Below are positions 43,501-50,042 of a stretch of DNA of 64,000 nt, in pieces. Under the pieces are notes generated by a model. It made no database searches. It was given only the letters and a program-made list of their open reading frames with translations, and had not been told where the DNA came from. The position numbers and the translations under genes were made by a program. Each line of letters opens with the position of its first letter. Within the stretch, counting starts at the first letter, position 1. The DNA is taken from positions 434,001 to 498,000 of the forward strand of contig JADKIU010000001.1 of assembly GCA_016722565.1 (NCBI GenBank), in the 5' to 3' direction. This DNA comes from Bacteroidota bacterium. Lineage in GTDB: Bacteria; Bacteroidota; Bacteroidia; 2-12-FULL-35-15.

Positions 43501-45168
43501 TTAGCCGGTGGTGGTGCAACAACTTATAGTTGGACTGGTGGTGTTACGAATGGTGTTTCTTTTATTCCTGCAGGTACAACTACATATACAGTAACCGGAA
43601 CCTCATCTGGTTGTACCAATACCGCAACACAAACGATAACGGTTAATGCATTACCAACTGTAACGGCATCCGCAACGGCATCAAGTGTTTGTGCTGGTCA
43701 GGCTGTGACATTGTCCGGTGGTGGCGCAACATCTTATTCTTGGAGTGGTGGTGTTACGAATGGTGTTTCCTTTATTCCGGCAAGTACAGCTACATATACA
43801 GTAACAGGAACCTCATCCGGTTGCACCAATACAGCAACACAAACGATTACGGTTAATGCATTGCCAACAGTAACAGCATCTGCAAGTGCATCAAGTATTT
43901 GTGCAGGTCAAACGGTAACATTATCCGGTGGTGGTGCAACAACTTATGCTTGGACTGGTGGTGTTACGAATGGTGTTTCCTTTATTCCGGCTAGCACAGC
44001 TACATACACAGTAACAGGAACCTCATTCGGTTGCACGAATACAGCAACACAAACGATTACAGTAAATAGCTTACCAACAGTTACAGCTTCCGCAAGTGCT
44101 TCAAATGTTTGTTCAGGTCAAGCGGTAACATTGTCCGGTGGCGGTGCAACAACTTATAGTTGGACTGGTGGTGTTACAAATGGTGTTTCCTTTATTCCGG
44201 CTAGCACTGCAACATATACAGTAACAGGAACTTCATCCGGTTGTACCAATACCGCAACACAAACAATAACGGTGAATGCATTGCCAGCAGTAACTGCTTC
44301 CACAACTGCATCGAGTGTTTGTGAAGGTCAAGCAGTAACATTGTCCGGTGGTGGAGCAACAACTTATACTTGGACTGGTGGTGTTACGAATGGTGTTTCT
44401 TTTATTCCGGCAAGCACTGCAACATACACGGTAACCGGAACTTCATCCGGTTGTACCAATACCGCAACACAAACGATAACGGTAAATTCATTACCAACTG
44501 TAACGGCATCCGCAAGTGCATCGAATATCTGTGCGGGTCAAGCTGTGACATTAACCGGTGGTGGCGCAACATCTTATAGTTGGAGTGGTGGGGTAACTGA
44601 TGGTGTTTCGTTTGTTCCAGCAAGTACAACAACATATACAGTAACGGGAACTTCATCAGGTTGCACCAATACAGCAACTCAAACAATCAATGTGGCTGCT
44701 CCTGTAAATACAACTGTTACTCAACTTGGGAATGTATTAACAGCGGTTAGTAGCAGTGCAACCTATCAATGGGTTGACTGTAATAATTCATATGCGATTA
44801 TTCCTGGTGAAATAAATCAAGCGTATGCTCCTGTTGTGGATGGAAATTATGCTGTTGTGATTGATGAGTCAGGTTGTGTTGATACTTCTGATTGTTTTAT
44901 TGTTATCGCGACCGGAATCGCTTCTGCAACTAGTAAAACGATAAAGGTTTATCCGAATCCAACCACTGGAATCATTTATTTTAATCTTGAAAACAACAAT
45001 GCTGCGCGTGTAGAAATATACAATGCAATCGGTCAGTTTGTTTTCTCACAACAAATCTCTTCAAATCAAAACACTGCTGATTTAAACGCACTGCAAAATG
45101 GAATGTATACCATAAAAATAGTAGCTGGTGATGAGGTGATTCTGAATAGAATCATTTTAGCAAAATAG
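40519..45168 (+). CDS. Large repeat-built T9SS cargo (propeller-type repeats plus Ig-like array)
   Basis: This 1549-residue protein has a signal peptide (MKRKIFAFVIFIVSYSLNLSG) and then about 14 copies of a roughly 47-residue unit (about residues 30-735). The unit's core is FYGMTxxGGxxxxGVIFEWxPxTNVYTKKxD, like the Gloeo/Verruco extracellular repeat that folds as beta-propeller blades. A cadherin-like domain (about 745-832) follows. Then come eight Ig/PKD-like units of about 70 residues (about 835-1393; VCAGQAVTLSGGGATxYxW...TYTVTGTSSGCTNTATQTITV). Next is a linker domain and last a T9SS type A sorting domain from KVYPNPTTG (about 1475). It is probably a surface adhesin or sugar-binding protein. 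Seven of the Ig units are nearly identical at a 210-base period. Confidence 0.92.
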   Translation: MKRKIFAFVIFIVSYSLNLSGQHTPQLWGISAQGGSDDFGALFHYTPSSNAYSLDYSLPNIAPGANPDMNDLISIGNGKYYGMTTYGGINSAGVLFEWDSTTSIYTKKFDFSSTNGSFPKGSLTFFGGKIYGMTNLGGVNNKGVIFEWNPVTEVYTKKIDLSTANGSLPTGSLVPFGVKLYGLTTAGGAGLKGVIFEWDPTTNVYTKKHDCNATLGANPYGSLTLNGGLFYGMTYTGGASNGGVIFEWNPTTNVYTKKVDLTTANGKNPYGSLVLRSGNFYGMTNLGGVNSRGVIFEWNPTTNVYTKKVDFSATNGAYPRGSLTFSGSNFYGMTRSGGTPDLGVLFEWNPVTNAYTKKVEFNTNGKNPFGSLSLLGGTLYGMTNLGGTNDNGVLFEFNPTTSVFTKKVDFNGNKGKESGGSLCFYSGKFYGMTSSGGQYNYGVIFEWDPTTNVYTKKIDFDSLSGANPQGCLVVNGTKMYGLTSNGGTSGKGVIFEWDPATNIFTKKIDLTNTNGSIPYGSLLLYSSKFYGMTSAGGINGAGVIFEWNPATNVYLKKIDLSTANGSNPYGSLALFGTKFYGMTSAGGLNGVGVIFEWDPATNVYTKKIDMSNALGESPKGSLTLKGADFYGLTYEGGLNNYGVIFEWDPVSNIYTKKIDFNFSNGALPSGSLTLFSSGNLFGITGDGGVSSKGVLFEYNATTNVYTKRKDFSGTTGAVMGAFPYLGHLIEASVNQIPVYTNNADDVHLCMNGSGVNPFTVTDGDNDGLVLSVSSNNSSLLPVSNITLSNVSGNNYQVVYTPLAGQTGNVNVTITANDGYGAIVNYTFTIYVHPSPTITITPSSLSVCAGQQATLIASGATTYSWTGGVINGTPFIPAGTATYTVTGTDVYGCVNTSSITITVTSGITVTASASASSVCAGQAVTLSGGGATSYTWSGGVSNGVSFTPALTTTYTVTGTSGSCTNTATQTITVNALPTVTASTSASNICAGQAVTLAGGGATTYSWTGGVTNGVSFIPAGTTTYTVTGTSSGCTNTATQTITVNALPTVTASATASSVCAGQAVTLSGGGATSYSWSGGVTNGVSFIPASTATYTVTGTSSGCTNTATQTITVNALPTVTASASASSICAGQTVTLSGGGATTYAWTGGVTNGVSFIPASTATYTVTGTSFGCTNTATQTITVNSLPTVTASASASNVCSGQAVTLSGGGATTYSWTGGVTNGVSFIPASTATYTVTGTSSGCTNTATQTITVNALPAVTASTTASSVCEGQAVTLSGGGATTYTWTGGVTNGVSFIPASTATYTVTGTSSGCTNTATQTITVNSLPTVTASASASNICAGQAVTLTGGGATSYSWSGGVTDGVSFVPASTTTYTVTGTSSGCTNTATQTINVAAPVNTTVTQLGNVLTAVSSSATYQWVDCNNSYAIIPGEINQAYAPVVDGNYAVVIDESGCVDTSDCFIVIATGIASATSKTIKVYPNPTTGIIYFNLENNNAARVEIYNAIGQFVFSQQISSNQNTADLNALQNGMYTIKIVAGDEVILNRIILAK
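43236..44700 (+). repeat. In-frame tandem repeat, 7 units of 210 bases
   Basis: The marker gcatc(t/c)gcaagtgcatc and its variants recur at about 43245, 43455, 43665, 43875, 44085, 44295 and 44505, exactly 210 bases (70 codons) apart. The units are highly similar at DNA level, which indicates recent duplication or gene conversion. An eighth, older and divergent unit precedes them (from 43020). Confidence 0.9.
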
Positions 45169-45188
45169 ATTTTACAGATTGAAAAACG

Positions 45189-45217
45189 AAAGCCGCTCTC
45201 AATGAAAGCGGCTTTTG
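45189..45217. terminator. Bidirectional terminator between the large cargo gene and cysN
   Basis: AAAGCCGCT (45189-45197) pairs with AGCGGCTTT (45207-45215) around a nine-base loop. A-rich and T-rich flanks lie on both sides, serving the convergent genes ending at 45168 and 45220. Confidence 0.85.
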
Positions 45218-45219
45218 TT

Positions 45220-46494
45220 TTATATAATCATTCCTGCGCCCACTGTTACATTGGTGGCTTCATCAATTAAAATGATGCTTCCTGTATTTCTATTTTTGCT
45301 GTATTGATCAACAGCAATTGGTGCAGTTGTTTTAATTTTTATCCGAGCAATATCGTTTAATCCGATGTTTTTGTCCGACTCAATTTGTTCTAATGTATTG
45401 ATGTTAACTTTGTATTGAATCTCTTTAATAATACAACGAACATCTTTTGAGGTATGTTTTAATGCATATTTGCCACCAGCTTGCAAAGGCTTGTCAGCCA
45501 ACCAGCAAATCATCACGTCAATATCTTGTGTCGTTTCTGGTTGATTGTCGGTTTTTACAATCATATCTCCACGTGAAATGTCGATTTCATTCTCAAGTGT
45601 GAATGTAACGCTCATGGGTGCAAATGCTTCCTCTAGCGATTCATCCAATAAATCGATGGATTTAATTTTCGAAGTATGCCCGCTTGGTAAAACCGTAACG
45701 CAATCACCTTTTTTGAAAATGCCTCCGGCAATTCTTCCTGCATATCCTCTGTAATCGTGGTGCTCGGTGCTCATTGGACGAATAACATATTGCACAGGGA
45801 ATCGTGCATCGGCATGATTTTGATCGTTCGCGATGTGTAAATTTTCCAACAGATACATCAATGTGGCACCTTTATACCAATCCATATTGGTAGATTGATC
45901 CACAACATTATCTCCTTTTAATGCACTGATGGGTAAAAAGTGAACATCCGTAATGTCTAGTTTGGATGCGAATGCGGTGTAATCGTTTTTTATTTTAAGG
46001 AAAACATCCTCTTTAAAATCCACCAAATCCATTTTGTTGATACACACAATTACATGAGGAATTCGCAATAAGGAAGCGATGTATGTGTGACGCATGGTTT
46101 GTTCAATTACCCCTTTGCGGGCATCAATCAAAATAATTGCAGCATTTGCTGTTGATGCTCCGGTAACCATATTGCGTGTATATTGAATATGTCCGGGAGT
46201 ATCGGCAATAATAAATTTACGTTTTGGAGTCGCGAAATAGCGATAGGCAACATCAATGGTGATGCCTTGTTCGCGTTCTGCACGCAAACCATCGGTTAGC
46301 AAAGCGAGGTTTACATATTCTTCTCCGCGTTTTTCGCTGGTAGCTTTAATGGCTTCGTATTGGTCTTCAAAAATAGATTTTGAATCGTATAATAATCTTC
46401 CAATTAATGTACTCTTGCCATCATCAACAGAGCCTGCTGTTGTGAATCTTAAAAGATCCATTGTTAAATAACTGTTTGTCGAAAATTCTGTCAT
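45220..46494 (-). CDS. cysN: Sulfate adenylyltransferase subunit 1 (GTPase subunit CysN)
   Basis: The 424-residue EF-Tu-like GTPase has G1 GSVDDGKST (21-29), the switch region ITIDVAYRYF, G3 DTPGH and G4 NKMD, then two beta-barrel domains (about 230-424). CysN couples GTP hydrolysis to adenylylation of sulfate by CysD, making APS. The C-terminal APS kinase found in fused NodQ proteins is absent, in line with a separate cysC. It is the last gene of cysC-cysD-cysN. Confidence 0.96.
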   Translation of the reverse strand: MTEFSTNSYLTMDLLRFTTAGSVDDGKSTLIGRLLYDSKSIFEDQYEAIKATSEKRGEEYVNLALLTDGLRAEREQGITIDVAYRYFATPKRKFIIADTPGHIQYTRNMVTGASTANAAIILIDARKGVIEQTMRHTYIASLLRIPHVIVCINKMDLVDFKEDVFLKIKNDYTAFASKLDITDVHFLPISALKGDNVVDQSTNMDWYKGATLMYLLENLHIANDQNHADARFPVQYVIRPMSTEHHDYRGYAGRIAGGIFKKGDCVTVLPSGHTSKIKSIDLLDESLEEAFAPMSVTFTLENEIDISRGDMIVKTDNQPETTQDIDVMICWLADKPLQAGGKYALKHTSKDVRCIIKEIQYKVNINTLEQIESDKNIGLNDIARIKIKTTAPIAVDQYSKNRNTGSIILIDEATNVTVGAGMII

Positions 46495-46535
46495 ATCATT
46501 TATTTTTAATCATTTCTGGAGGTTGATTCCTCGAA

Positions 46536-46556
46536 CCATCCCGATATCTTTCGGGC
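46536..46556. repeat. CCCGATATC-type hairpin between cysD and cysN
   Basis: CCCGATATCTTTCGGG folds as a short hairpin (CCCGA/TCGGG). It resembles the element at 12488-12503. It lies inside the operon. Confidence 0.45.
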
Positions 46557-46582
46557 CGAAATAATACATCTGATTAATAATT

Positions 46583-47488
46583 TTAAAAATATCCTGCTTT
46601 TTTTCTGTCTTCCATTGCTGCTTCAGAGCGCTTGTCATCAATTCGACTGCCTCTTTCTGTTACACGCGTGGAAGCAACTTCTTCCACAATTTCTTCCAAC
46701 GTATTTGCTTTGGAGAGCACAGCTCCCGTACAACTGATGTCGCCTATTGTTCGAAAGCGCACCTGCATTTTTTCAACCTTTTCTGTTGGTTTTAATGGAA
46801 TGACATTTGAATGCGCATAAATAACACCATCACGAATGAAGCATTCGCGTTCATGTGTAAAGTAAATACTTGGGATTTCAATTTTTTCTTGAAGAATATA
46901 TTGCCATACATCCATCTCTGTCCAATTGCTAATAGGAAAAACACGGAAATGTTCACCAACAGCTTTTTTTCCGTTAAATAGATTCCACAATTCCGGTCGC
47001 TGGTTTTTAGGATCCCATTGCCCGAAATCGTCCATGTGTGAGAAGAAGCGTTCTTTTGCTCTCGCTTTTTCTTCGTCTCTGCGAGCACCACCAACCAAGG
47101 CATCAAACTTATATTTTTCAATCGTCTCCAGTAAGGTGATGGTTTGCAAAACATTTCTGCTGGCATTAAATCCTTTTTCTTCCACTGCTCTTCCTTCATC
47201 AATACTTTGTTGAACAGAACCCACAATAAGTTGAGCGCCATATTTTTTTGCAAGTTCATCACGAAAAACAATGGTTTCTTCAAAGTTGTGTCCGGTATCT
47301 ACATGCACGAGTGGGAAAGGGATTTTGGCTGGCGCAAAGGCTTTTCGGGCTAAGTGAAAGCATACGATTGAATCTTTACCACCTGAAAAAAGCAAGGCAG
47401 GTTTTTCAAATTGTGCTGCAAGTTCACGTAGCACAAAAATGCTTTCGCTCTCTAATTCTTTTAAATGTGTGAGTGAGTAGTTTTTCAT
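46583..47488 (-). CDS. cysD: Sulfate adenylyltransferase subunit 2 (CysD)
   Basis: This 301-residue PP-loop enzyme has SGGKDS (35-40) for ATP pyrophosphate binding, VHVDTGHNFEE (62-72), GGARRDEEKARAKER (about 132-146) and the C-terminal RGSRIDDKRSEAAMEDRKKAGYF ending typical of CysD. With CysN it makes adenosine 5'-phosphosulfate from ATP and sulfate. The start overlaps the cysC stop as ATGA. Confidence 0.97.
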   Translation of the reverse strand: MKNYSLTHLKELESESIFVLRELAAQFEKPALLFSGGKDSIVCFHLARKAFAPAKIPFPLVHVDTGHNFEETIVFRDELAKKYGAQLIVGSVQQSIDEGRAVEEKGFNASRNVLQTITLLETIEKYKFDALVGGARRDEEKARAKERFFSHMDDFGQWDPKNQRPELWNLFNGKKAVGEHFRVFPISNWTEMDVWQYILQEKIEIPSIYFTHERECFIRDGVIYAHSNVIPLKPTEKVEKMQVRFRTIGDISCTGAVLSKANTLEEIVEEVASTRVTERGSRIDDKRSEAAMEDRKKAGYF

Positions 47489-48060
47489 AATTTAATCTGT
47501 GCTAGTATTTTTTTTACACTTTCTTCAATGCTTAATCCATCGGTTAATTCAATTGCCGGATTTTTGGGCTTTTCAAATGGAGCTGAAATGCCGGTAAAAT
47601 CTTTAATTTCTCCTTTTCTTGCTTTGGCGTACAATCCTTTTATATCCCGCTTTTCACAAACTTCTAAGGATGTATTTACGAACACTTCAACAAAATCATC
47701 TTTGCCGATAATGTTTTTTGCAACAGCTCTGATTTCTTCTGTCGGACTTACAAAACAGCAGATGGTAATCACTCCACAATTCACAAACAGTTTCGTGACT
47801 TCTGCAATTCGTCTGATGTTTTCTGTTCGGTCAGCATCACTAAATCCAAGATTGTTATTGATTCCGGTTCGAACATTGTCGCCATCTAAAATTTGAGTAA
47901 GCAACCCTTTTTCAGATAACTCCTTTTCTAATGCTATGGCGATTGTTGTTTTACCGGATCCGCTCAGCCCTGTAAACCAAATAGCAATTCCTTTTTGGTT
48001 CAGCAAGCGCTCCTTGTCAGCTCGTTGCAAAATTTTATCAGTAGGAAAAATTGTACTCAT
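47485..48060 (-). CDS. cysC: Adenylyl-sulfate (APS) kinase
   Basis: The 191-residue kinase has the P-loop GLSGSGKTT (31-39), the substrate segment DGDNVRTGINNNLGFSDADRTENIRRIAEVTKLF (about 60-93) and the FVNTSLEVCEKRDIKGLYAKARKGEI lid region. It phosphorylates APS to PAPS, used for sulfate reduction or for sulfotransferases. cysC is the first structural gene of the operon. It is preceded by a leader with a Cys-rich mini-ORF and an attenuator-type terminator (48102-48250), so transcription into it is probably controlled by cysteine supply. Confidence 0.97.
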   Translation of the reverse strand: MSTIFPTDKILQRADKERLLNQKGIAIWFTGLSGSGKTTIAIALEKELSEKGLLTQILDGDNVRTGINNNLGFSDADRTENIRRIAEVTKLFVNCGVITICCFVSPTEEIRAVAKNIIGKDDFVEVFVNTSLEVCEKRDIKGLYAKARKGEIKDFTGISAPFEKPKNPAIELTDGLSIEESVKKILAQIKL

Positions 48061-48101
48061 GTTTTTTTAATTTGTGTTCAATCTCTTTCAAATATAGTAA
48101 T

Positions 48102-48134
48102 AAAAAAAGGTCTAACCTGTTGGGAAAGACCTTT
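48102..48134 (-). terminator. Attenuator terminator before cysC
   Basis: On the minus strand AAAGGTCT (48134-48127) pairs with AGACCTTT (48113-48106). CC/GG can also pair inside the loop. A seven-T run (48108-48102) follows. It lies 41 bases before the cysC ATG, so the promoter upstream must read through it. Confidence 0.85.
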
Positions 48135-48173
48135 AAAATAAGCTTAAATGTATATTATCGTCTTTCCATAAAA

Positions 48174-48221
48174 TTAAGCGCAGCACATCATACAACACAT
48201 CATTGCGTTGTTGCTGTTCAT
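48174..48221 (-). CDS. Cys-rich leader peptide MNSNNAMMCCMMCCA
   Basis: The 15-codon ORF ATG...TAA encodes two adjacent Cys-Cys pairs at codons 9-10 and 13-14 (TGT TGT, TGC TGC). They are separated by Met-Met and placed next to the stop. It begins about 29 bases after the predicted RNA start. Both cysteine codons are used. The peptide is probably only a sensor of charged tRNA-Cys and has no function of its own. It lies between attenuator segments 1 and 2. It was found by reading the leader; it is too short for standard gene finding. Confidence 0.75.
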   Translation of the reverse strand: MNSNNAMMCCMMCCA

Positions 48222-48256
48222 TACTTTATGGAAAGTGTTTGTTTTCATTTCTGGTG

Positions 48257-48285
48257 CAAATGTATATTGTTTTTTGATTCACGAA
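48257..48285 (-). promoter_or_regulatory. Promoter of the cys leader and cysCDN
   Basis: On the minus strand TTCG (48285-48282, one mismatch to TTTG), a 17-base spacer and TACATTTG (48264-48257) match the Bacteroidota consensus. It overlaps the divergent deoC promoter. Confidence 0.65.
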
Positions 48286-48307
48286 AATTATTTTTCAATT
48301 ACCTTTG
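48273..48307 (+). promoter_or_regulatory. Promoter of deoC-cysQ
   Basis: TTTG (48273-48276), a 23-base spacer and TACCTTTG (48300-48307) match the consensus. The deoC ATG follows only four bases later, so the transcript is probably leaderless. It shares DNA with the divergent cys promoter. Confidence 0.65.
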
Positions 48308-48311
48308 TTGT

Positions 48312-49163
48312 ATGACAAAAAACTATACCCTTTCCGGAATAAAAGTAAACGTAGCTGAACTTGAAGTGCTGATTCAAAAATCAGCCGTAGATACTGTATC
48401 AAAGGATGAGTTGCAATTAGCACTTTCATTAGTGGATTTAACAACGTTGGAAGGTAAGGATACGGATGAGAAGGTAAAAGAACTTTCACGCAAAGCAATT
48501 GTAACTGGCGTGGCGGCAGTTTGTGTTTATCCTTCACTGGTTGCTGTTGCAAAAAATGAATTAAAAAATTCCGATAAAAAAGTAGCGTCTGTTGCCGGTG
48601 GGTTTCCATCCGGACAATTGCCTTTGTCGTTGCGCTTAGAAGAAGCAAAATATGCCATTGCACAAGGAGCCGATGAAATTGATATGGTGATTTCAAGAGG
48701 AAAATTTTTGGAAGGCAATTATCAATTTGTGTTTGATGAAGTGGTTGCATTTAAAGAGGTTTGTGGTGGCGTTACCTTAAAAGTTATTTTGGAAACAGGT
48801 GAGCTTGAAACACTTGATAATATTAAAATTGCTAGTGAAATTGCGATTCAGGCCGGAGCAGATTTTATTAAAACATCTACCGGAAAAATGTCGATAAATG
48901 CAACATTACCTGCTATTGGTGTGATGCTTCAATGCATTCGTTCCCATTTTGAATCAACAGGCAAAAGAGTTGGAATCAAGCCTTCCGGAGGCATTTCCGA
49001 TGGGAAAACAGCAGCGCATTATTTGCGTTTAACAGAATTGATTGTGGGTAAAGAATGGTTAAATCCAGCATTGTTTCGTTTTGGTGCAAGCAGGTTAGTG
49101 GACAATCTTATTTCTGAAATAAGCGGAAAATCAACAAATAATTCAGCATCCAATGGATATTAA
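48312..49163 (+). CDS. deoC: Deoxyribose-phosphate aldolase
   Basis: About 283 residues from ATG 48312 (MTKNYTLSGIKVNVAELEVL). The class I aldolase barrel has the Schiff-base Lys187 in GADFIKTSTGK, KPSGGISDGKTA with a second catalytic Lys, and the early DLTTLEGKDTD segment. It splits 2-deoxyribose-5-phosphate into acetaldehyde and glyceraldehyde-3-phosphate, in deoxynucleoside breakdown. The same frame is open upstream for 87 codons, but that stretch is antisense to the cys leader and lies upstream of the deoC promoter. cysQ overlaps its end by 11 bases. Confidence 0.94.
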   Translation: MTKNYTLSGIKVNVAELEVLIQKSAVDTVSKDELQLALSLVDLTTLEGKDTDEKVKELSRKAIVTGVAAVCVYPSLVAVAKNELKNSDKKVASVAGGFPSGQLPLSLRLEEAKYAIAQGADEIDMVISRGKFLEGNYQFVFDEVVAFKEVCGGVTLKVILETGELETLDNIKIASEIAIQAGADFIKTSTGKMSINATLPAIGVMLQCIRSHFESTGKRVGIKPSGGISDGKTAAHYLRLTELIVGKEWLNPALFRFGASRLVDNLISEISGKSTNNSASNGY

Positions 49164-49953
49164 TAGCCTTCTATTTTCTGCGATTCGCGCTTCATTAAAT
49201 GCAGGCGAAGAAATCTTAAAAGTTTACGAATCGGATTTTGCGGTTGAACATAAGGATGATAAATCACCTTTGACATTGGCCGATAAAAATGCACACAATG
49301 CGATTGCTGCTGTTTTAAAAGATAGCAATATCCCTTTGTTAAGTGAAGAGGGAAAGTCGATTGAATATGCAGAACGGAGTCAGTGGGAATATTTCTGGAT
49401 GGTGGATCCATTGGATGGAACCAAAGAGTTTATAAAGCGAAATGGGGAATTTACTGTGAACATCGCTTTGATTCATAAACAAACATCGATATTGGGAGTC
49501 ATTTATGTTCCGGTTACAAAAACCTTGTACTTTGCTGCGGAAAATGTTGGTTGCTTTAAATCCTTCATCCTAAATCCTAATTCTGAAATTTCTAGTTTGG
49601 AAGAACTAATAAAATCATCACAAAAATTGCCATTAGCAACTACCAATACTAAATTTACAGTAGTAGCGAGCCGCTCTCACCTTTCGGAGGAAACAGAAAT
49701 GTTTATCGATGGATTAAAGATGGCACATAAGGAAGTTGATTTTATTTCTTCCGGCAGCTCCATTAAATTGTGTTTGGTTGCGGAAGGAAGTGCAGATGTA
49801 TATCCTCGTTTTGCACCAACGATGGAGTGGGATACGGCAGCCGGGCAAGCCATTTGTGAAATTGCCGGGAAAAAAGTGGTGGATTATACCACCAATCAAA
49901 ATCTGCTCTATAACAAGCCTAATCTGTTAAATAACTGGTTTATCGTTCAGTAG
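49153..49953 (+). CDS. cysQ: 3'(2'),5'-bisphosphate nucleotidase CysQ
   Basis: The 266-residue inositol-monophosphatase-fold enzyme has metal ligands in LLSEEG (Glu65/66), the motif DPLDGTKEF (85-93) and WDTAAGQAI near the C-terminus. CysQ removes the 3' phosphate from PAP, the by-product of PAPS use, or from PAPS itself. Its presence next to cysC, cysD and cysN links it to the same pathway although it is read from the opposite promoter with deoC. Confidence 0.95.
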   Translation: MDINSLLFSAIRASLNAGEEILKVYESDFAVEHKDDKSPLTLADKNAHNAIAAVLKDSNIPLLSEEGKSIEYAERSQWEYFWMVDPLDGTKEFIKRNGEFTVNIALIHKQTSILGVIYVPVTKTLYFAAENVGCFKSFILNPNSEISSLEELIKSSQKLPLATTNTKFTVVASRSHLSEETEMFIDGLKMAHKEVDFISSGSSIKLCLVAEGSADVYPRFAPTMEWDTAAGQAICEIAGKKVVDYTTNQNLLYNKPNLLNNWFIVQ

Positions 49954-50042
49954 ATTATCTGAATTACCCTCCATTTTCACCCTTTTTAATCAATTATTCG
50001 GGCAAAAATCCGTATAATTGCACGTAATTTAAACGATTCAAT

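Larger units (their letters stand above)
48102..48250 (-). promoter_or_regulatory. Predicted cysteine-responsive transcription attenuator of cysCDN
   Basis: The leader holds four complementary segments in minus-strand order. Segment 1, CTTTCCATAAA (48235-48225), is followed by the Cys-rich mini-ORF. Segment 2 contains TTTATGGAAAG (48172-48162) and GGAAAGAC (48167-48160). Segment 3 contains GTCTTTCC (48130-48123). Segment 4 is the terminator 3' arm (48113-48106). 1:2 pairs over 11 bases without mismatch and encloses the ORF; 2:3 pairs over 8 bases and would block the terminator; 3:4 is the terminator. By the classical model, a ribosome stalled at Cys codons prevents 1:2, allows 2:3 and lets cysCDN be transcribed; rapid translation allows 1:2 and then 3:4. 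The pairing is seen; the regulation is inferred. Confidence 0.75.

Noticed and set aside
42853..44686. Open frames on both strands within the Ig-repeat region of the large cargo gene
   Set aside because: They are rich in Cys, Thr and Asn or Leu and Gln by frame shadowing of the repeat and have no start context of their own.
43236..44700. Regular repeats as a CRISPR array
   Set aside because: The period is 210 bases, units are contiguous and in frame with a T9SS protein, and there are no unique spacers.
46792..47283. A 163-codon frame overlapping cysD in another frame
   Set aside because: It is wholly inside the conserved cysD gene and has no domain similarity.
48051..48311. An 87-codon N-terminal extension of the deoC frame
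   Set aside because: It lies upstream of the deoC promoter, is antisense to the cys leader, has no aldolase similarity, and ATG 48312 gives the normal start.
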